In this document: positions 9,360 to 19,268 of the stretch, piece after piece
Layout of the letters: every line of letters starts with the position of its first letter
Position numbering within the stretch: the first letter of the stretch is position 1
Assembly (NCBI RefSeq): GCF_031846515.1
Contig: NZ_JAVRHO010000001.1
Span: 124,001 to 188,000, forward strand
Length of the DNA: 64,000 bases
Source of the DNA: Autumnicola lenta
Lineage (GTDB): Bacteria > Bacteroidota > Bacteroidia > Flavobacteriales > Flavobacteriaceae
Reading direction: 5' to 3'
Program-made: the position numbers and the translations under genes
The notes under the pieces: model-generated
The model's database searches: none
Told to the model about the DNA's origin: nothing
Seen by the model: the letters and a program-made list of their open reading frames with translations, nothing else

Positions 9360-11159
9360 CTAGTAACCGTAGTCGTTTACTAATTGGCCATTACTGGCAT
9401 CAATAAATACCTGCCAGATCGGCCAGAATTGTCTGTTATCTGGATCTACTCCCGGTTTATAAATGGTATTAATTATTTCATCCAGTGGCTGATCCCAGGT
9501 AAAAGCTGAATACTCAGGACCAGGATTTGAGGTTTCACCTCTTTCCAAACCATATATATCTAAAGTATACCCATCCTCTTCATATTTAAAATAAAGCGTG
9601 GTAGGCACATTAGCATAGTCCCCTGTTCTATTGTTTAAATCTGACAACTCCTGTTTCTCTTCATCTAATTTCTCGCTAAGTAGATTCCACCGAATAAGAT
9701 CCATTTTTCTGTCCATTTCTCCTGTAAACTCATATTTATATTCTTCTACAATTGCATTGAACATTTGCTCTTTGGAAGAAAGCGCATTTACATAAGCATC
9801 AACTTTCTCGCTATGCTGATCGGACGGAAATGCTCTTTGGCGGATTTCTTTAAGGTAAGGTGCTGCAGCTCCAGGCCCTTCTAATTCGTTAGCCGCCTCT
9901 GCAGCAGTTAAAAGAATTTCAGCATATCTCATATAAATCAAGTTAACTCCGTCATCATTTGTTGAAGTTACATAACGATTCATCCATTCATATCTATATT
10001 TTCCAAAATACCATGTATCAATACCCACCAGCTCTTGCTGAGCAATTCCATCTATTGCAGCTCCCCATTCATAAGGAACAGCGGTTACATCTCTTCGTGT
10101 ATCCTCCTCATCAAAATCGTAATAAACAGTAGGTGTTGGTCCGGCCGTACCACCTCTAGGCTGACCGGTGAATTGGTCTGCACTTCTGTGACGAACGGCA
10201 AAAGAAAATAAAACACGTCCACGACCATCTGCGAATGGGATCTCCCATAAAGATTCTCCACCGGCATTTATATTTTCCTCATTGTACCTTCTCCAGAAAC
10301 CTTCAAAAGACGGTTCAAGTGAAGCGGTTCCACTATTGATAACAGATCTGCACTCCTCCAATGCTAACTGATACATCTGCTGAACAGAAAGATCAGGATC
10401 ATTACTTCTTCTTACACCGTCAGGATACTGCTGAAATCCACTAGCTACCATTGCCAAGCGGGCTCTAAAACCTTTAACAAAGGCCTTATTAATACGCTCA
10501 ACAGTTGTGGTTGCAGGACTTGCATTAGGCCAAGCTACCAATGTAGATGCCTCTCCTAAGTCTGAAATTAGTCTTTTGTAGATTGTATCACGGCTGGTTT
10601 TAGGTAAATACAGCGTCTCGGAAGTAATAGGTTCAAAGCGAGCAGGTACATCTCCCCATGCCTTCATAAGATCTGCATAGTAGATTGCCCTATAAGTGAG
10701 TGCTGCCCCTAAAAGTTGACCAAACTCTGTTCCTGGTTCAGGACTACCATAAGTTCTTATTCCTCTAATAACTATATTTGCTCGTTCTATACCCTGATAC
10801 ATTAAAGCCCAGGCGTTATTATCGGTATTCATTCGAGAATTACTCGGCTTAGCATCATAGTATACCAAATCTGCATCTGAACCTTCGTCTCCAGCACTGT
10901 AATTATATTCAACATCTGTATTAAACCCATAATAAGGAATAAAACGTCCTCTATAAGAATTTGTTTGTCCTATAGGTTCCAGTATTCCATCTACTGCTCC
11001 TCTCGCTAAACCTACCGTTGAAAAAATAGTCGATTCATCAAGACTTGATTTGGCAGGAGCATCTAAAAAATCTTCATCTACAAAGTCCTCCTCGCATGAT
11101 ACTACCAGGCATATTAAAAGAAATGCCAAACAGATTTTTATTAAATTTTTCATTTTCAT
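9360..11159 (-). CDS. susD: SusD/RagB-family outer-membrane glycan-binding lipoprotein
   Basis: 599 residues. Lipobox VSC (Cys about 22) is followed by EEDFVDED. The family pattern is clear: the N-terminal FLDAPAKSSLDE, WALMYQGIERANIVI, ALTYRAIYYADLMKAWGDVP (TPR helices), IYMRYAEILLTAAEAANE, and the C-terminal GEMDRKMDLIRWNLL. SusD proteins form the lid of the SusC transporter and capture oligosaccharides at the cell surface; the substrate here is probably pectic oligogalacturonide, judged from the PL9 neighbour. It is 7 bp downstream of susC and clearly in the same operon. Its length is normal for the family. Confidence 0.95.
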   Translation of the reverse strand: MKMKNLIKICLAFLLICLVVSCEEDFVDEDFLDAPAKSSLDESTIFSTVGLARGAVDGILEPIGQTNSYRGRFIPYYGFNTDVEYNYSAGDEGSDADLVYYDAKPSNSRMNTDNNAWALMYQGIERANIVIRGIRTYGSPEPGTEFGQLLGAALTYRAIYYADLMKAWGDVPARFEPITSETLYLPKTSRDTIYKRLISDLGEASTLVAWPNASPATTTVERINKAFVKGFRARLAMVASGFQQYPDGVRRSNDPDLSVQQMYQLALEECRSVINSGTASLEPSFEGFWRRYNEENINAGGESLWEIPFADGRGRVLFSFAVRHRSADQFTGQPRGGTAGPTPTVYYDFDEEDTRRDVTAVPYEWGAAIDGIAQQELVGIDTWYFGKYRYEWMNRYVTSTNDDGVNLIYMRYAEILLTAAEAANELEGPGAAAPYLKEIRQRAFPSDQHSEKVDAYVNALSSKEQMFNAIVEEYKYEFTGEMDRKMDLIRWNLLSEKLDEEKQELSDLNNRTGDYANVPTTLYFKYEEDGYTLDIYGLERGETSNPGPEYSAFTWDQPLDEIINTIYKPGVDPDNRQFWPIWQVFIDASNGQLVNDYGY

Positions 11160-11166
11160 CTAAATT

Positions 11167-14100
11167 TTAAAAATTAAGGTTTAAACCAAATACTATTTGT
11201 CTGTTTCTAGGAAACGGAGAATAATCAACTCCTGGCGTAAGAGGAGTACTTCTTCTGGTAGACACCTCAGGATCAAGGCCTGAATAATCGGTTAAAACAA
11301 ATACATTATTTGCTGTTGCATAAAATCTTAGTTTAGTGATATTATATTTAGAAACAAGCGAATTAGGCAAGGTATATCCTAAAGTAAGGGTATTTAGGCG
11401 GAGAAAAGAACCATCTTCAACAGCCCAATCACTAAACACATAGCTACGCATATATGGAGACCACATTGTGGTGTTTTCATTTGCAGCTGCCAACGCATCA
11501 GGATCAGTTATAAGCTCACCCGTTTCAGGATTAAGATTAGTCCATCTCCTTCCATCTTCCATAACAGAACTCAAATTACGATACTGGCTATTTTCGTTAG
11601 CTGTAGTAAATTGAACTTTATTAGCATTATAAACATCATTACCAATACTGTAATTAAAGGCTGCAGAAAAATCAAATCCATATGCATACGAATTAATCAC
11701 AAATCCACCCGTAACATCTGGATTAGCATCCCCAATTATAGAGTTGTCATCAATATTCACTACTCCGTCCCCAGTAATATCTTTTAATTTTAAAGATCCT
11801 GGCATTACTTCCCCTACTACATCACTATTGTCTACCACATCAGGTTTTAGTGTATATGTATTTGTTGAAGAATCATAATCAAAATCAGATACTTCATAAC
11901 GTCCATCATTTTGATAGCCGTACATTGCTCCTACCGGTTGACCTTCCCATACAGCGTAATCACTACCAATTTGAGATGATGCCCAACCTGAATACTCCTG
12001 ATAATCTTCTAAAGACCCTAGTGAATTAATCTTATTCTTATTCGCCGATGCATTTAGGGAAAAACTTATTCCATAGTCTTCCTTGGTAATTGCGTTAATA
12101 TTTAATGAGCCCTCAACTCCTGTATTTTGGATCTCACCAAGGTTTCTGTATTGAAATTCGTATCCAGAACCTGGTGTACGAAAAGCAAGCAGTAGATCGG
12201 TAGTAGTATTTTTATAAGCTTCTACAGTACCACTTAATACTCCATTGAACATATCAAAGTCAATTCCAGCATTTTGAGTTACTGTAGTTTCCCATTTAAG
12301 GTCTGGATTAGCCAGAACTCTTGAGGCTGACCAATATGTTGGGATATTATTTAAATAAGTAGTAGTATTAGACTGAAAAGTTTGTATTGTTTGTCCTGCT
12401 GGAATATTGTTATTACCGGCTTCACCGTAACTTAATCTCAATTTCAAAGCATCCAGCCATTCCACATCTTTTAGAAAATTTTCTTCTTTCATTTTCCATG
12501 CTACTGCGGCGGAAGGGAAATACCCCCAGCGGTTATCCCCCAGAAATTTACTAGATCCATCTGCACGGTAGGTCGCTGTAACTAAATACTTATTCATGAA
12601 GTCATAATTCACCCTGCCAAAAAATGATAATAGCTTATCATCTGGACGATAAAAATTATCGACAGTTTGAGGAGTACCCTGAGTCGTTAATCTTCTGGTA
12701 GTCTCAAAATCGAAATCCCTTGGAAAACCTTGAATTTCTGCAACCTCAACATTATCCTGAGTGATAATAATCTCTTGACCTAAAAGCAACTTAATGTTGT
12801 GATCTTCATTAAGAAAATTATTAAAATCGTAATTGATTGTATTGGCATTCCTAAAACTTTCACGCTTTCTATCGCTATAAACAAGTGATGGCAACCCCTG
12901 ATTATTTGCAGATGGTCTGTTATTGGAATAATAGGTAGATCGGCCATAATATCTATAATCCTGCTCGATTCTATAATCCAAACCAAAATCTGATTGAAAT
13001 CTTAAATTATCAATTATATCCCAGCCAAAGCTTCCTAACATATTATAATTCCTTCTAAGCTGCTGTCTTTGGTTATCATCTGTAGCCACAAATGGATTTA
13101 TCAAATAACTTGCTACAGCCCCTTCCGTATCTGCCCTAGTTGTAGTAAGACCGGAGATTGGAATTGGGGAGTATTGAACACTATATTTCAATCTTGAATC
13201 AGCAGAAGAAATTTCATTTTGTTCATTGGCACCTCCTCCATTAATTTCAGTTTCAGAAAATCTAATAGTGAAGGATAAATCTACCTTCTCACCCGCCTGA
13301 CTCTTTAGAGCCAAAGACAGGTTATCTCTTTTGAAATCTGAGCCAACCATGATAGTATTCACATCATAATGTGCATAATTAAAATTAAAATTTGCCTTTT
13401 CAGAACCACCTCTTATTGCCATATCATGGCTCTGAACTTCTCCCATATTACCATAAATTTGTTTTTGCCAGTTATTGCCTTCCTGACCGGCATATAGATC
13501 GTAATCCTGCCATAATCCAAAATATCTTTCATAAGAATCTAAATTTTCAGGATCATCCAATAATGCATACTCATATTGCCATTTTACAAAATCTTCCGGT
13601 GAAAGGACATCAATGGTATTTGCTATTTTCTGAAAGCCATAAAATGAATTCACATTCACACTTATCTTACCATCCACCCCATCCTTGGTTGTAATGATAA
13701 TAACTCCATTCGCTCCTCTTGAACCGTAAATTGCTGTAGAGGAAGCATCTTTTAATACAGAAATGCTTGCAATATCAGTAGGACTTATATCACTCATACT
13801 GCCCACAGGAAAACCATCTACAATTATTAGAGGTGAGCCATCCTGAGTCAGAGAACCATTACCCCGTATCCTAATATTGATTTCAGCATCTGGTGAACCT
13901 TCAGTGGAAAGCACTTGCACACCAGCAAGTCTCCCCGTCAGGGTCTCTGCAACGCTGGATTTTGCCTGCTCGGTCAAGTCATTCCCTGAGATAGAAACCA
14001 CCGACCCTGTTAGGTCCGATTTTCTGGTAGTACCATAACCTACCACCACAACCTCATCCAGAGAATTTGAATCTACTTCCAATGACACATCAATGGTACT

Positions 14101-14436
14101 TCTCCCACTTAAACCAACTTCAAGAGTTTGAAATCCAACATAACTAAAAACTAAAACAGCATCTTCATTTGAAACCTCCAGAGAATATTCACCATCAAAA
14201 TCTGTAACAGTTCCGTTAGAAGTTCCTTGTTCTAAAACCGTAACCCCGGGCAGGGGGCTTCCATCATCTCCAGCGATTACTGTTCCCGTTATCGCGTTAG
14301 TTTGAGCAAAAAGGGGATTACCTGAACCTATAAGAAAAAATACAAGTAAGATCACCAAGGGTATACCGTTATGCTTCCCTTCCGAAAATGTAGTCCTACA
14401 AAGACAACATAATTTGTAGTGTAATTTTTTCATCAT
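11167..14436 (-). CDS. susC: SusC/RagA-family TonB-linked outer-membrane transporter
   Basis: 1089 residues, first gene of the locus. The signal region is long: a basic start, then PLVILLVFFLIGSGNPLFAQ (cleavage about 45). A carboxypeptidase-regulatory-like domain (about 48-125) contains GTSNGTVTDFDGEYSL. The TonB box region DEVVVVGYGT comes next, then the plug (about 137-260, with GSPLIIVDGFPVG and YGSRGANGVIIITTK) and the 22-strand barrel, ending in the aromatic residue of GLNLNF. It imports oligosaccharides using TonB energy together with the adjacent SusD. The upstream region holds a -7-like element and the operator-like palindrome listed at 14593-14648, so LacI-type control is likely. 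Confidence 0.96.
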   Translation of the reverse strand: MMKKLHYKLCCLCRTTFSEGKHNGIPLVILLVFFLIGSGNPLFAQTNAITGTVIAGDDGSPLPGVTVLEQGTSNGTVTDFDGEYSLEVSNEDAVLVFSYVGFQTLEVGLSGRSTIDVSLEVDSNSLDEVVVVGYGTTRKSDLTGSVVSISGNDLTEQAKSSVAETLTGRLAGVQVLSTEGSPDAEINIRIRGNGSLTQDGSPLIIVDGFPVGSMSDISPTDIASISVLKDASSTAIYGSRGANGVIIITTKDGVDGKISVNVNSFYGFQKIANTIDVLSPEDFVKWQYEYALLDDPENLDSYERYFGLWQDYDLYAGQEGNNWQKQIYGNMGEVQSHDMAIRGGSEKANFNFNYAHYDVNTIMVGSDFKRDNLSLALKSQAGEKVDLSFTIRFSETEINGGGANEQNEISSADSRLKYSVQYSPIPISGLTTTRADTEGAVASYLINPFVATDDNQRQQLRRNYNMLGSFGWDIIDNLRFQSDFGLDYRIEQDYRYYGRSTYYSNNRPSANNQGLPSLVYSDRKRESFRNANTINYDFNNFLNEDHNIKLLLGQEIIITQDNVEVAEIQGFPRDFDFETTRRLTTQGTPQTVDNFYRPDDKLLSFFGRVNYDFMNKYLVTATYRADGSSKFLGDNRWGYFPSAAVAWKMKEENFLKDVEWLDALKLRLSYGEAGNNNIPAGQTIQTFQSNTTTYLNNIPTYWSASRVLANPDLKWETTVTQNAGIDFDMFNGVLSGTVEAYKNTTTDLLLAFRTPGSGYEFQYRNLGEIQNTGVEGSLNINAITKEDYGISFSLNASANKNKINSLGSLEDYQEYSGWASSQIGSDYAVWEGQPVGAMYGYQNDGRYEVSDFDYDSSTNTYTLKPDVVDNSDVVGEVMPGSLKLKDITGDGVVNIDDNSIIGDANPDVTGGFVINSYAYGFDFSAAFNYSIGNDVYNANKVQFTTANENSQYRNLSSVMEDGRRWTNLNPETGELITDPDALAAANENTTMWSPYMRSYVFSDWAVEDGSFLRLNTLTLGYTLPNSLVSKYNITKLRFYATANNVFVLTDYSGLDPEVSTRRSTPLTPGVDYSPFPRNRQIVFGLNLNF

Positions 14437-14592
14437 AAATAATGCATTTAAATAAATGTGAATTCGTTTTAGTCAAAGTCTTTTGCTGTTGTATGAGTTA
14501 TCGAAAACGATATCGTGAAATGCTAAATAAATTTTAACACATCTCTATAACACCAGCCTTTTACTAAGTAAATAGAAATAAATTTATAAACC

Positions 14593-14648
14593 TTTAACAA
14601 TGTAATCGATTACGTAAATATATCCATATATTTCCAATTACAAAATTA
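14593..14648 (-). promoter_or_regulatory. susC promoter -7 element and putative LacI operator
   Basis: On the minus strand TAATTTTG (14641-14648) matches the Bacteroidota -7 consensus TAnnTTTG. The palindrome GTAATCGATTAC (14602-14613) lies 28 bp inside the transcript side, where a bound repressor would block elongation or initiation. The 31-bp block 14593-14623 is identical to 1109-1139. No convincing -33 TTTG was found at 19-21 bp. About 165 bp remain to the susC start, a long leader. Confidence 0.7.
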
Positions 14649-15335
14649 TTTATAAAAAATTTTAATTCTCTTTTCGCCTTATTCATTACCTGCCACGCAT
14701 TAAACCGGGATTAGTGTTAAGAATTTAGGAAACACAACAGTCGGTAGCTTTCTGAAAATAGGTCTAATTTTCTATCATTGTTGTTTGTTTTCCGGAAGAG
14801 TAGTAACCGTTGCTTATTCTTGAAATCTGATATCTTATTTGTACATCTATTCAGTATCCACTTACTATATAGCTTGTAATACTCCCAATATTCAGACCAT
14901 AGGTTGAGTTAAATAATTTATTAAATTCACCAAACCTATGGAGATATCCAGAAGAAATTTAGGGTACGATTTAAAGCCAGAGTAGCTTTGGAAGCTATCA
15001 AAGAACGACTTAGGCGAAAGGTTTAAAAAACAGGCAGAAAATAAAGCATATTCAGGATCAAGCCTAATTGTTGTGTTCAGAGTACGATAAGTTCAACAAA
15101 ACTCAGAAAATAAAATCCGACTTTGATAAGATATTTAAAAAAATAAAAAAGAGGAATAAAAATAATTCAGGAGTTAAGTAATCTTCAGGTTGTACTAATG
15201 ATAATGCTCTTAATTATTCCTTTCGAAGAATCAAATATAAAAATAGATGAAATCAACTTAACTTAATCTCATTTACCTTATTTTATAAAACGGATGAAAA
15301 AGAGAAAATCTGTCAGCAATGTGTCCAAAAGAAAT
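14649..15335. other. Intergenic region between susC promoter and tRNA-Pro(GGG)
   Basis: No intact gene. It contains a 9-bp inverted repeat (14897-14905 with 14933-14941) right at the start of the IS3-like fragment listed separately. From 15027 to 15335 I see only AT-rich sequence without a plausible frame. Confidence 0.5.
14938..15026 (+). pseudogene. Remnant of an IS3-family transposase OrfA
   Basis: One frame (codons from about 14955 to the stop at 15024) reads KFRVRFKARVALEAIKERL, which resembles the start of IS3-group OrfA proteins (FKARVALEA followed by the HTH). The ATG at 14938 is in a different frame, so the fragment is both shifted and truncated, and no OrfB is present. A 9-bp inverted repeat flanks its start. 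Called from a short similarity only. Confidence 0.5.
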
Positions 15336-15360
15336 AAAGCCGCTGATAATCAGCGGCTTT
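15336..15360 (-). terminator. Terminator of tRNA-Pro(GGG)
   Basis: An 11-bp perfect stem (15336-15346 with 15350-15360) with a 3-base loop, followed on the minus strand by ATTTCTTTT, begins 2 bp past the mature tRNA 3' end. Confidence 0.85.
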
Positions 15361-15362
15361 TG

Positions 15363-15436
15363 TCGGGATGACAGGATTTGAACCTGCGACCCTACGCCCC
15401 CCAGACGTATACGCTACCAGACTGCGCCACATCCCG
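15363..15436 (-). tRNA. tRNA-Pro (anticodon GGG)
   Basis: The minus strand folds as a complete cloverleaf of 74 nt. The acceptor CGGGATG pairs with CATCCCG, the D arm contains GGTAGCG, the anticodon arm TACGT-CTGGGGG-GCGTA gives anticodon GGG, and the T arm contains GGTTCAAATCC. The discriminator base is A and CCA is not encoded. A terminator follows immediately. Confidence 0.95.
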
Positions 15437-15523
15437 AATCTTTACTGCATTAACAAAAGAAAATGAACCTCCCTTAAAAGAAGTGCAAATAAAATAGGTT
15501 ATTTACATATTTCAAAAGAATTA

Positions 15524-16384
15524 TTACTTTTTGTTTCGCTCTTTTGCTGCAAAATGACTCATAAAATTATCAGGATGTGCTCCTGTTCTTTCTTCTCTGT
15601 CCAACATATCAATACGAGCCATATCCTCCAATAATATTTGAAAATCAAATACCTGCGAATTTTCCAAAATTCTTTGCTTATGCACGCTTTTTGGTATAGT
15701 CAATACGCCTTTCTGAAGACTCCAGCGAATCACTAATTGTGCTACGCTTTTATCATACTTCCTGGCGAGCTGCTTTAATTCTTCAATTTGCATTACTTTA
15801 CCACGCATTAATGGTGACCACGCCTCATACTGAATATTATTTTTTTTGCAGTAATCAATTAAATCTCGCTGAACAAGCCTTGGATGGAATTCATTTTGAA
15901 GAACCATGGGAATAACTTCAGATTTATTCTTTAGCTCTTCCAAATGGTGCTCCATGCAATTACACACTCCAATGGCTTTTGCTTTCCCATCGCGATATAA
16001 TTTTTCAAGAGCCCTCCAGGTATCAATATATTTTGCGGTAGGCCAATGAATTAGATATAAATCAATATACTTAATTTGTAAGCTTTTAAGAGATTTTTCG
16101 AATGCTTTCAAAGTGCTTTCATACCCCTCGTCATCGTTCCAAACCTTTGTTGTCACAAATATTTCATCTCTCAAAACTCCGCTGGATCTAATAGCTTCTC
16201 CCACGCCTTCTTCATTCTTATACATACTGGCAGTGTCAATGTGCCTATACCCAATTTCTAGTGCGGAATGGACTGCTTTTATAACTTCATCTCCATTATT
16301 TGACTTGTACACTCCTAGTCCTAAGTATGGCATATCAACGCCGTTTCTTAAGCTTATAGTTCCTCTAATATCGGTTAAATCCAT
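15524..16384 (-). CDS. Aldo/keto reductase
   Basis: An NADPH-dependent oxidoreductase of the AKR superfamily. Landmarks are GLGVYKS, DTASMYKNEEGVG (Asp and the catalytic Tyr), VTTKVWN (catalytic Lys), YLIHWP (catalytic His), AIGVCN, and the NADPH-binding IPKSVHKQRI near the C-terminus. I chose the ATG at 16384, giving 286 residues and starting MDLTDIRG. The frame is open further up to 16477, but those 31 residues look non-conserved and would be unusual for the family. The substrate is not evident. It is a single gene divergent from the next plus-strand gene. Confidence 0.88.
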   Translation of the reverse strand: MDLTDIRGTISLRNGVDMPYLGLGVYKSNNGDEVIKAVHSALEIGYRHIDTASMYKNEEGVGEAIRSSGVLRDEIFVTTKVWNDDEGYESTLKAFEKSLKSLQIKYIDLYLIHWPTAKYIDTWRALEKLYRDGKAKAIGVCNCMEHHLEELKNKSEVIPMVLQNEFHPRLVQRDLIDYCKKNNIQYEAWSPLMRGKVMQIEELKQLARKYDKSVAQLVIRWSLQKGVLTIPKSVHKQRILENSQVFDFQILLEDMARIDMLDREERTGAHPDNFMSHFAAKERNKK

Positions 16385-16539
16385 ACGCCCTAATTTTATG
16401 ATTGGATTCCAAAAATAGACTGAAAAATTGAACATCCGAAAACTTTTAATTAGAGATAGGGTGTATAGCGAGTGCACAGGGTTTATTTACTCATTCTGAA
16501 AATCTTACAAGAAAAAAAGGTTTGTTTGCTGTAAAACTA

Positions 16540-16547
16540 TATTTTTG
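16540..16547 (+). promoter_or_regulatory. Putative -7 promoter element for the YaiO-type gene
   Basis: TATTTTTG matches TAnnTTTG and lies 26 bp upstream of the ATG at 16573. A TTTG at 16521-16524 is present, but the 15-bp spacing is shorter than the usual 19-21. Confidence 0.4.
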
Positions 16548-16572
16548 AAGAAAATTTGCACTATCCCCAGAT

Positions 16573-17820
16573 ATGAAGAACCTCTTAATTGCCCTTATTT
16601 TACTGAGCTTTACTCCCTTAACTACACAAGCGCAGGAGACTACAGAAAAGAATACCGACTCACTTTACTACAATGCACTTGATTTGTACAAAGGAAAGGA
16701 ATATGGCGAGTCATTAAAACTTACTAATCGTGCTCTGGAAATTGCACCAGAATATCATGATATCAGAATTCTGCAGATAAGGAATTACTGGGCTCTCAAT
16801 CAGCCAGATCAAGCTGATCAGGATTTAAATCTTTTACTGAAAGAAGCTCCACATTATGTAGACACAAAACCCCTTGCTTTGCAGCGTATTGGAAAGTATA
16901 ATGCTAAAAAAGGCGCTCTTCAGTTTATAGCTGAACTGGAAAATATTTATACTAACGATACTTCCCTGAAAATTCAAAAAGCACAGCTCCTGCTGAGTTT
17001 AAGAAGAAGAAAAGAGGCGAGGGAAATAGCCCTGAAAACTATAGAAGATTCAGAAATTTCAGGAGCTGATCGATATGTACTTCAAATTATCTTAAATAGA
17101 ACAGTATCTAATGAAGTTGCCGTAAATTATCAGCTAAACAATTTTAGCGATGTTTATGAGCGGGAGCCATGGCATACGATAAGTGCAGATTTTCAGCATA
17201 ATATAAACCGCACCGCAATAATTGGAAGGGTAAATTATACTGACAGGGCTTATGACCAGGGAACGCTATACGAGCTGGAGGCTTATCCCGTGTTTAATGA
17301 CAGAATGTATGGTTTTGTAAATGCAGGTGTTTCTGATGGTACACTTTTTCCTAATTACCGCGGAAGTGCTTCGTTTTTCTATAATTTTGCTCAAATCTTT
17401 GAAGCCGAAATTGGCGGCAGGCTGCTTGGATTCTCCGATAGCAGTTTTTTTACAGGTATTTTAGGACTAACTGCTTATCAGGGTAGTTTCTATCTTAATG
17501 CCCGAACTTTTCTTGGGCCTGAAAGGTTAAATCAACTGGTCCAAAATTATCAGTTTAACATTCGATATTACTTTGGCAATGCAGATAATTTCTTCTTTGG
17601 CAGACTGGGAAGTGGTATCTCTCCCGATGAAAGGGTAATATACACCTCGGTACAAAACAATCCTGGTCTGGAAGCTTATTATTTTAATGTTGGTATAAAT
17701 AAATCTTTGGGCGTACACCATATTATACAATTGGGAGGAGGTTACCTTTTTGAAGATGTAAATACGGAAACAAAGGGAAATCAACTTCTTGCGAACATCA
17801 TGTATCGCTATAGATTTTAG
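16573..17820 (+). CDS. YaiO-family outer-membrane beta-barrel protein with TPR domain
   Basis: 415 residues. A signal peptide (LLIALILLSFTPLTTQAQ, cleavage about 21) leads into a TPR region (about 30-170; ALDLYKGKEYGESLKLTNRALEIAPEY is the clearest unit) and then an amphipathic beta-barrel of roughly 230 residues ending in YRYRF. This matches the YaiO family, outer-membrane proteins often coupled to GT2 polysaccharide synthases, analogous to the TPR-barrel exporters PgaA and BcsC. It converges with the GT2 gene and overlaps it by 4 bp, so the likely partner is encoded on the opposite strand. The export role is inferred. Confidence 0.8.
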   Translation: MKNLLIALILLSFTPLTTQAQETTEKNTDSLYYNALDLYKGKEYGESLKLTNRALEIAPEYHDIRILQIRNYWALNQPDQADQDLNLLLKEAPHYVDTKPLALQRIGKYNAKKGALQFIAELENIYTNDTSLKIQKAQLLLSLRRRKEAREIALKTIEDSEISGADRYVLQIILNRTVSNEVAVNYQLNNFSDVYEREPWHTISADFQHNINRTAIIGRVNYTDRAYDQGTLYELEAYPVFNDRMYGFVNAGVSDGTLFPNYRGSASFFYNFAQIFEAEIGGRLLGFSDSSFFTGILGLTAYQGSFYLNARTFLGPERLNQLVQNYQFNIRYYFGNADNFFFGRLGSGISPDERVIYTSVQNNPGLEAYYFNVGINKSLGVHHIIQLGGGYLFEDVNTETKGNQLLANIMYRYRF

Positions 17821-19268
17821 TCTTCAGAGATTTTAAAACCTTTTCTGGTCATCACTCCCCACCCAGACTTGATTTTAAACAACTTCTTGTAGTACCCCTT
17901 CATTTGACCATACAGTAAAACCGGGTGATACAAAAAAGGCTCAAGATAAGATGCCAGGAGCAACTCTATGACCTGCCGGGGTTTGGTATAATGGTTAAAA
18001 CTTTTTACATACATAAAAACAGCAGCCGTAGAAAAGAGACAACCCAGGAGATAAATAAATGAATAGATAAGGATAGCATATGGCCAGTTGATAAGCCCCA
18101 GTACGGCAAAAACAAAAAGCGCGATAATACCTAAAAACTCCACCAGAGGCGCTCCAAATTCAAAAATGACCCAGTAAGGGAAATAAATTAATCCCATTTT
18201 CCCGTACTTCCTGTTAAAAAGAAGATGTTTATGTATGCTTATAGTTTCCCACAAGCCCCTGGACCACCTGTCCCGTTGGTTGATTAGTACCTGGTATGTT
18301 GGAGGCGCTTCTGTCCAGCAAAGGGTTTCCGGCAAATAAACAACTTTATAAGGTAATTGTAGATCTTCCATATGTGTTCTTAATCTAACACATAACTCAA
18401 GATCCTCCCCTACCATTTTTACGTCAAAGCCCCCTACTTCAATAACCCTTTTTAAGGGGTACATTCCAAAAGCACCAGAGACCAACATTAAACCATTAAT
18501 TTCCCCCCATGCCATACGCCCCAATAGAAAAGCTCTTATACACTCTACAACCTGAACCATTGGCACAAGATTATTAGGTAACCTTAATTCCTTTAGAACA
18601 CCATTTTTCACTACAGAATCATTGACTACTCCTATACCTGCTCCACAGGCAATAATTTCTTTATCATCTTCTTCAAGATACGGCCTTACCATCTTTATTA
18701 AAGCGTCCTGTTCAATTATACAATCGGCATCTGTACAAATAACCAGTTCACTATTGGCAAAATTCATTCCCGCATTTAAGGCGTCTGCCTTACCCCCGTT
18801 ATTTTTATCTATTACGGTAAGGTGGGTATATTTTTTATTCCTGCTTTTATAAATGTAATTAACGGAAGCGGTTGGAATAGGTTGGGTTATAAACGTTGCA
18901 TCTCCTGGTTCAAGCTCAAACTCTTTAATGAGCTTCTCCAGGGAGTCGTCTTTACTGCCATCGTTAACTAAAATAAAATCATAATAAGGATACTGGATAG
19001 ACAGAAGGGACTTTACATTTTCTACTATAGTTAAACCTTCATTATAAGCCGGTGCAACCAGTGTTACAGAAGGAATATCTGTCGCCCCCACAATGTCCTT
19101 AACATTTAAAAAAACAGAACGTTTCTTTGTTCTTCTAATCGCCCTGTTTGCCAGAATTATTCCCGTAAAATATATGCTCATAAGGACGAGTCCGTAAAAG
19201 AAGAAAAAATAATTTACAGACCAGAAAACGATATCTCCCCAGGAAATGTTAAACAGATCATTCTGCAT
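17817..19268 (-). CDS. Membrane GT2 processive glycosyltransferase (PgaC/BcsA-like)
   Basis: 483 residues. One N-terminal membrane segment (about 15-38), a cytoplasmic GT-A domain and about four C-terminal membrane segments (about 345-435). Catalytic signatures are VTLVAPAYNEG, VNDGSKDDS, the DxD-type TDADC, GEDLELCVRLR and QRDRWSRGLW (QxxRW), which together mark processive synthases such as PgaC, hyaluronan and cellulose synthases. It probably polymerises a hexosamine or hexose at the inner membrane; the sugar is unknown. Its 5' end overlaps the HEAT gene by 11 bp, so they form an operon. Sequence alone cannot distinguish poly-GlcNAc from other products. Confidence 0.88.
   Translation of the reverse strand: MQNDLFNISWGDIVFWSVNYFFFFYGLVLMSIYFTGIILANRAIRRTKKRSVFLNVKDIVGATDIPSVTLVAPAYNEGLTIVENVKSLLSIQYPYYDFILVNDGSKDDSLEKLIKEFELEPGDATFITQPIPTASVNYIYKSRNKKYTHLTVIDKNNGGKADALNAGMNFANSELVICTDADCIIEQDALIKMVRPYLEEDDKEIIACGAGIGVVNDSVVKNGVLKELRLPNNLVPMVQVVECIRAFLLGRMAWGEINGLMLVSGAFGMYPLKRVIEVGGFDVKMVGEDLELCVRLRTHMEDLQLPYKVVYLPETLCWTEAPPTYQVLINQRDRWSRGLWETISIHKHLLFNRKYGKMGLIYFPYWVIFEFGAPLVEFLGIIALFVFAVLGLINWPYAILIYSFIYLLGCLFSTAAVFMYVKSFNHYTKPRQVIELLLASYLEPFLYHPVLLYGQMKGYYKKLFKIKSGWGVMTRKGFKISED

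Noticed and set aside
14501..14520. Small palindromes (ATCG-rich) in the susC leader as another operator
   Set aside because: They are short, imperfect and not repeated at the second operator copy.
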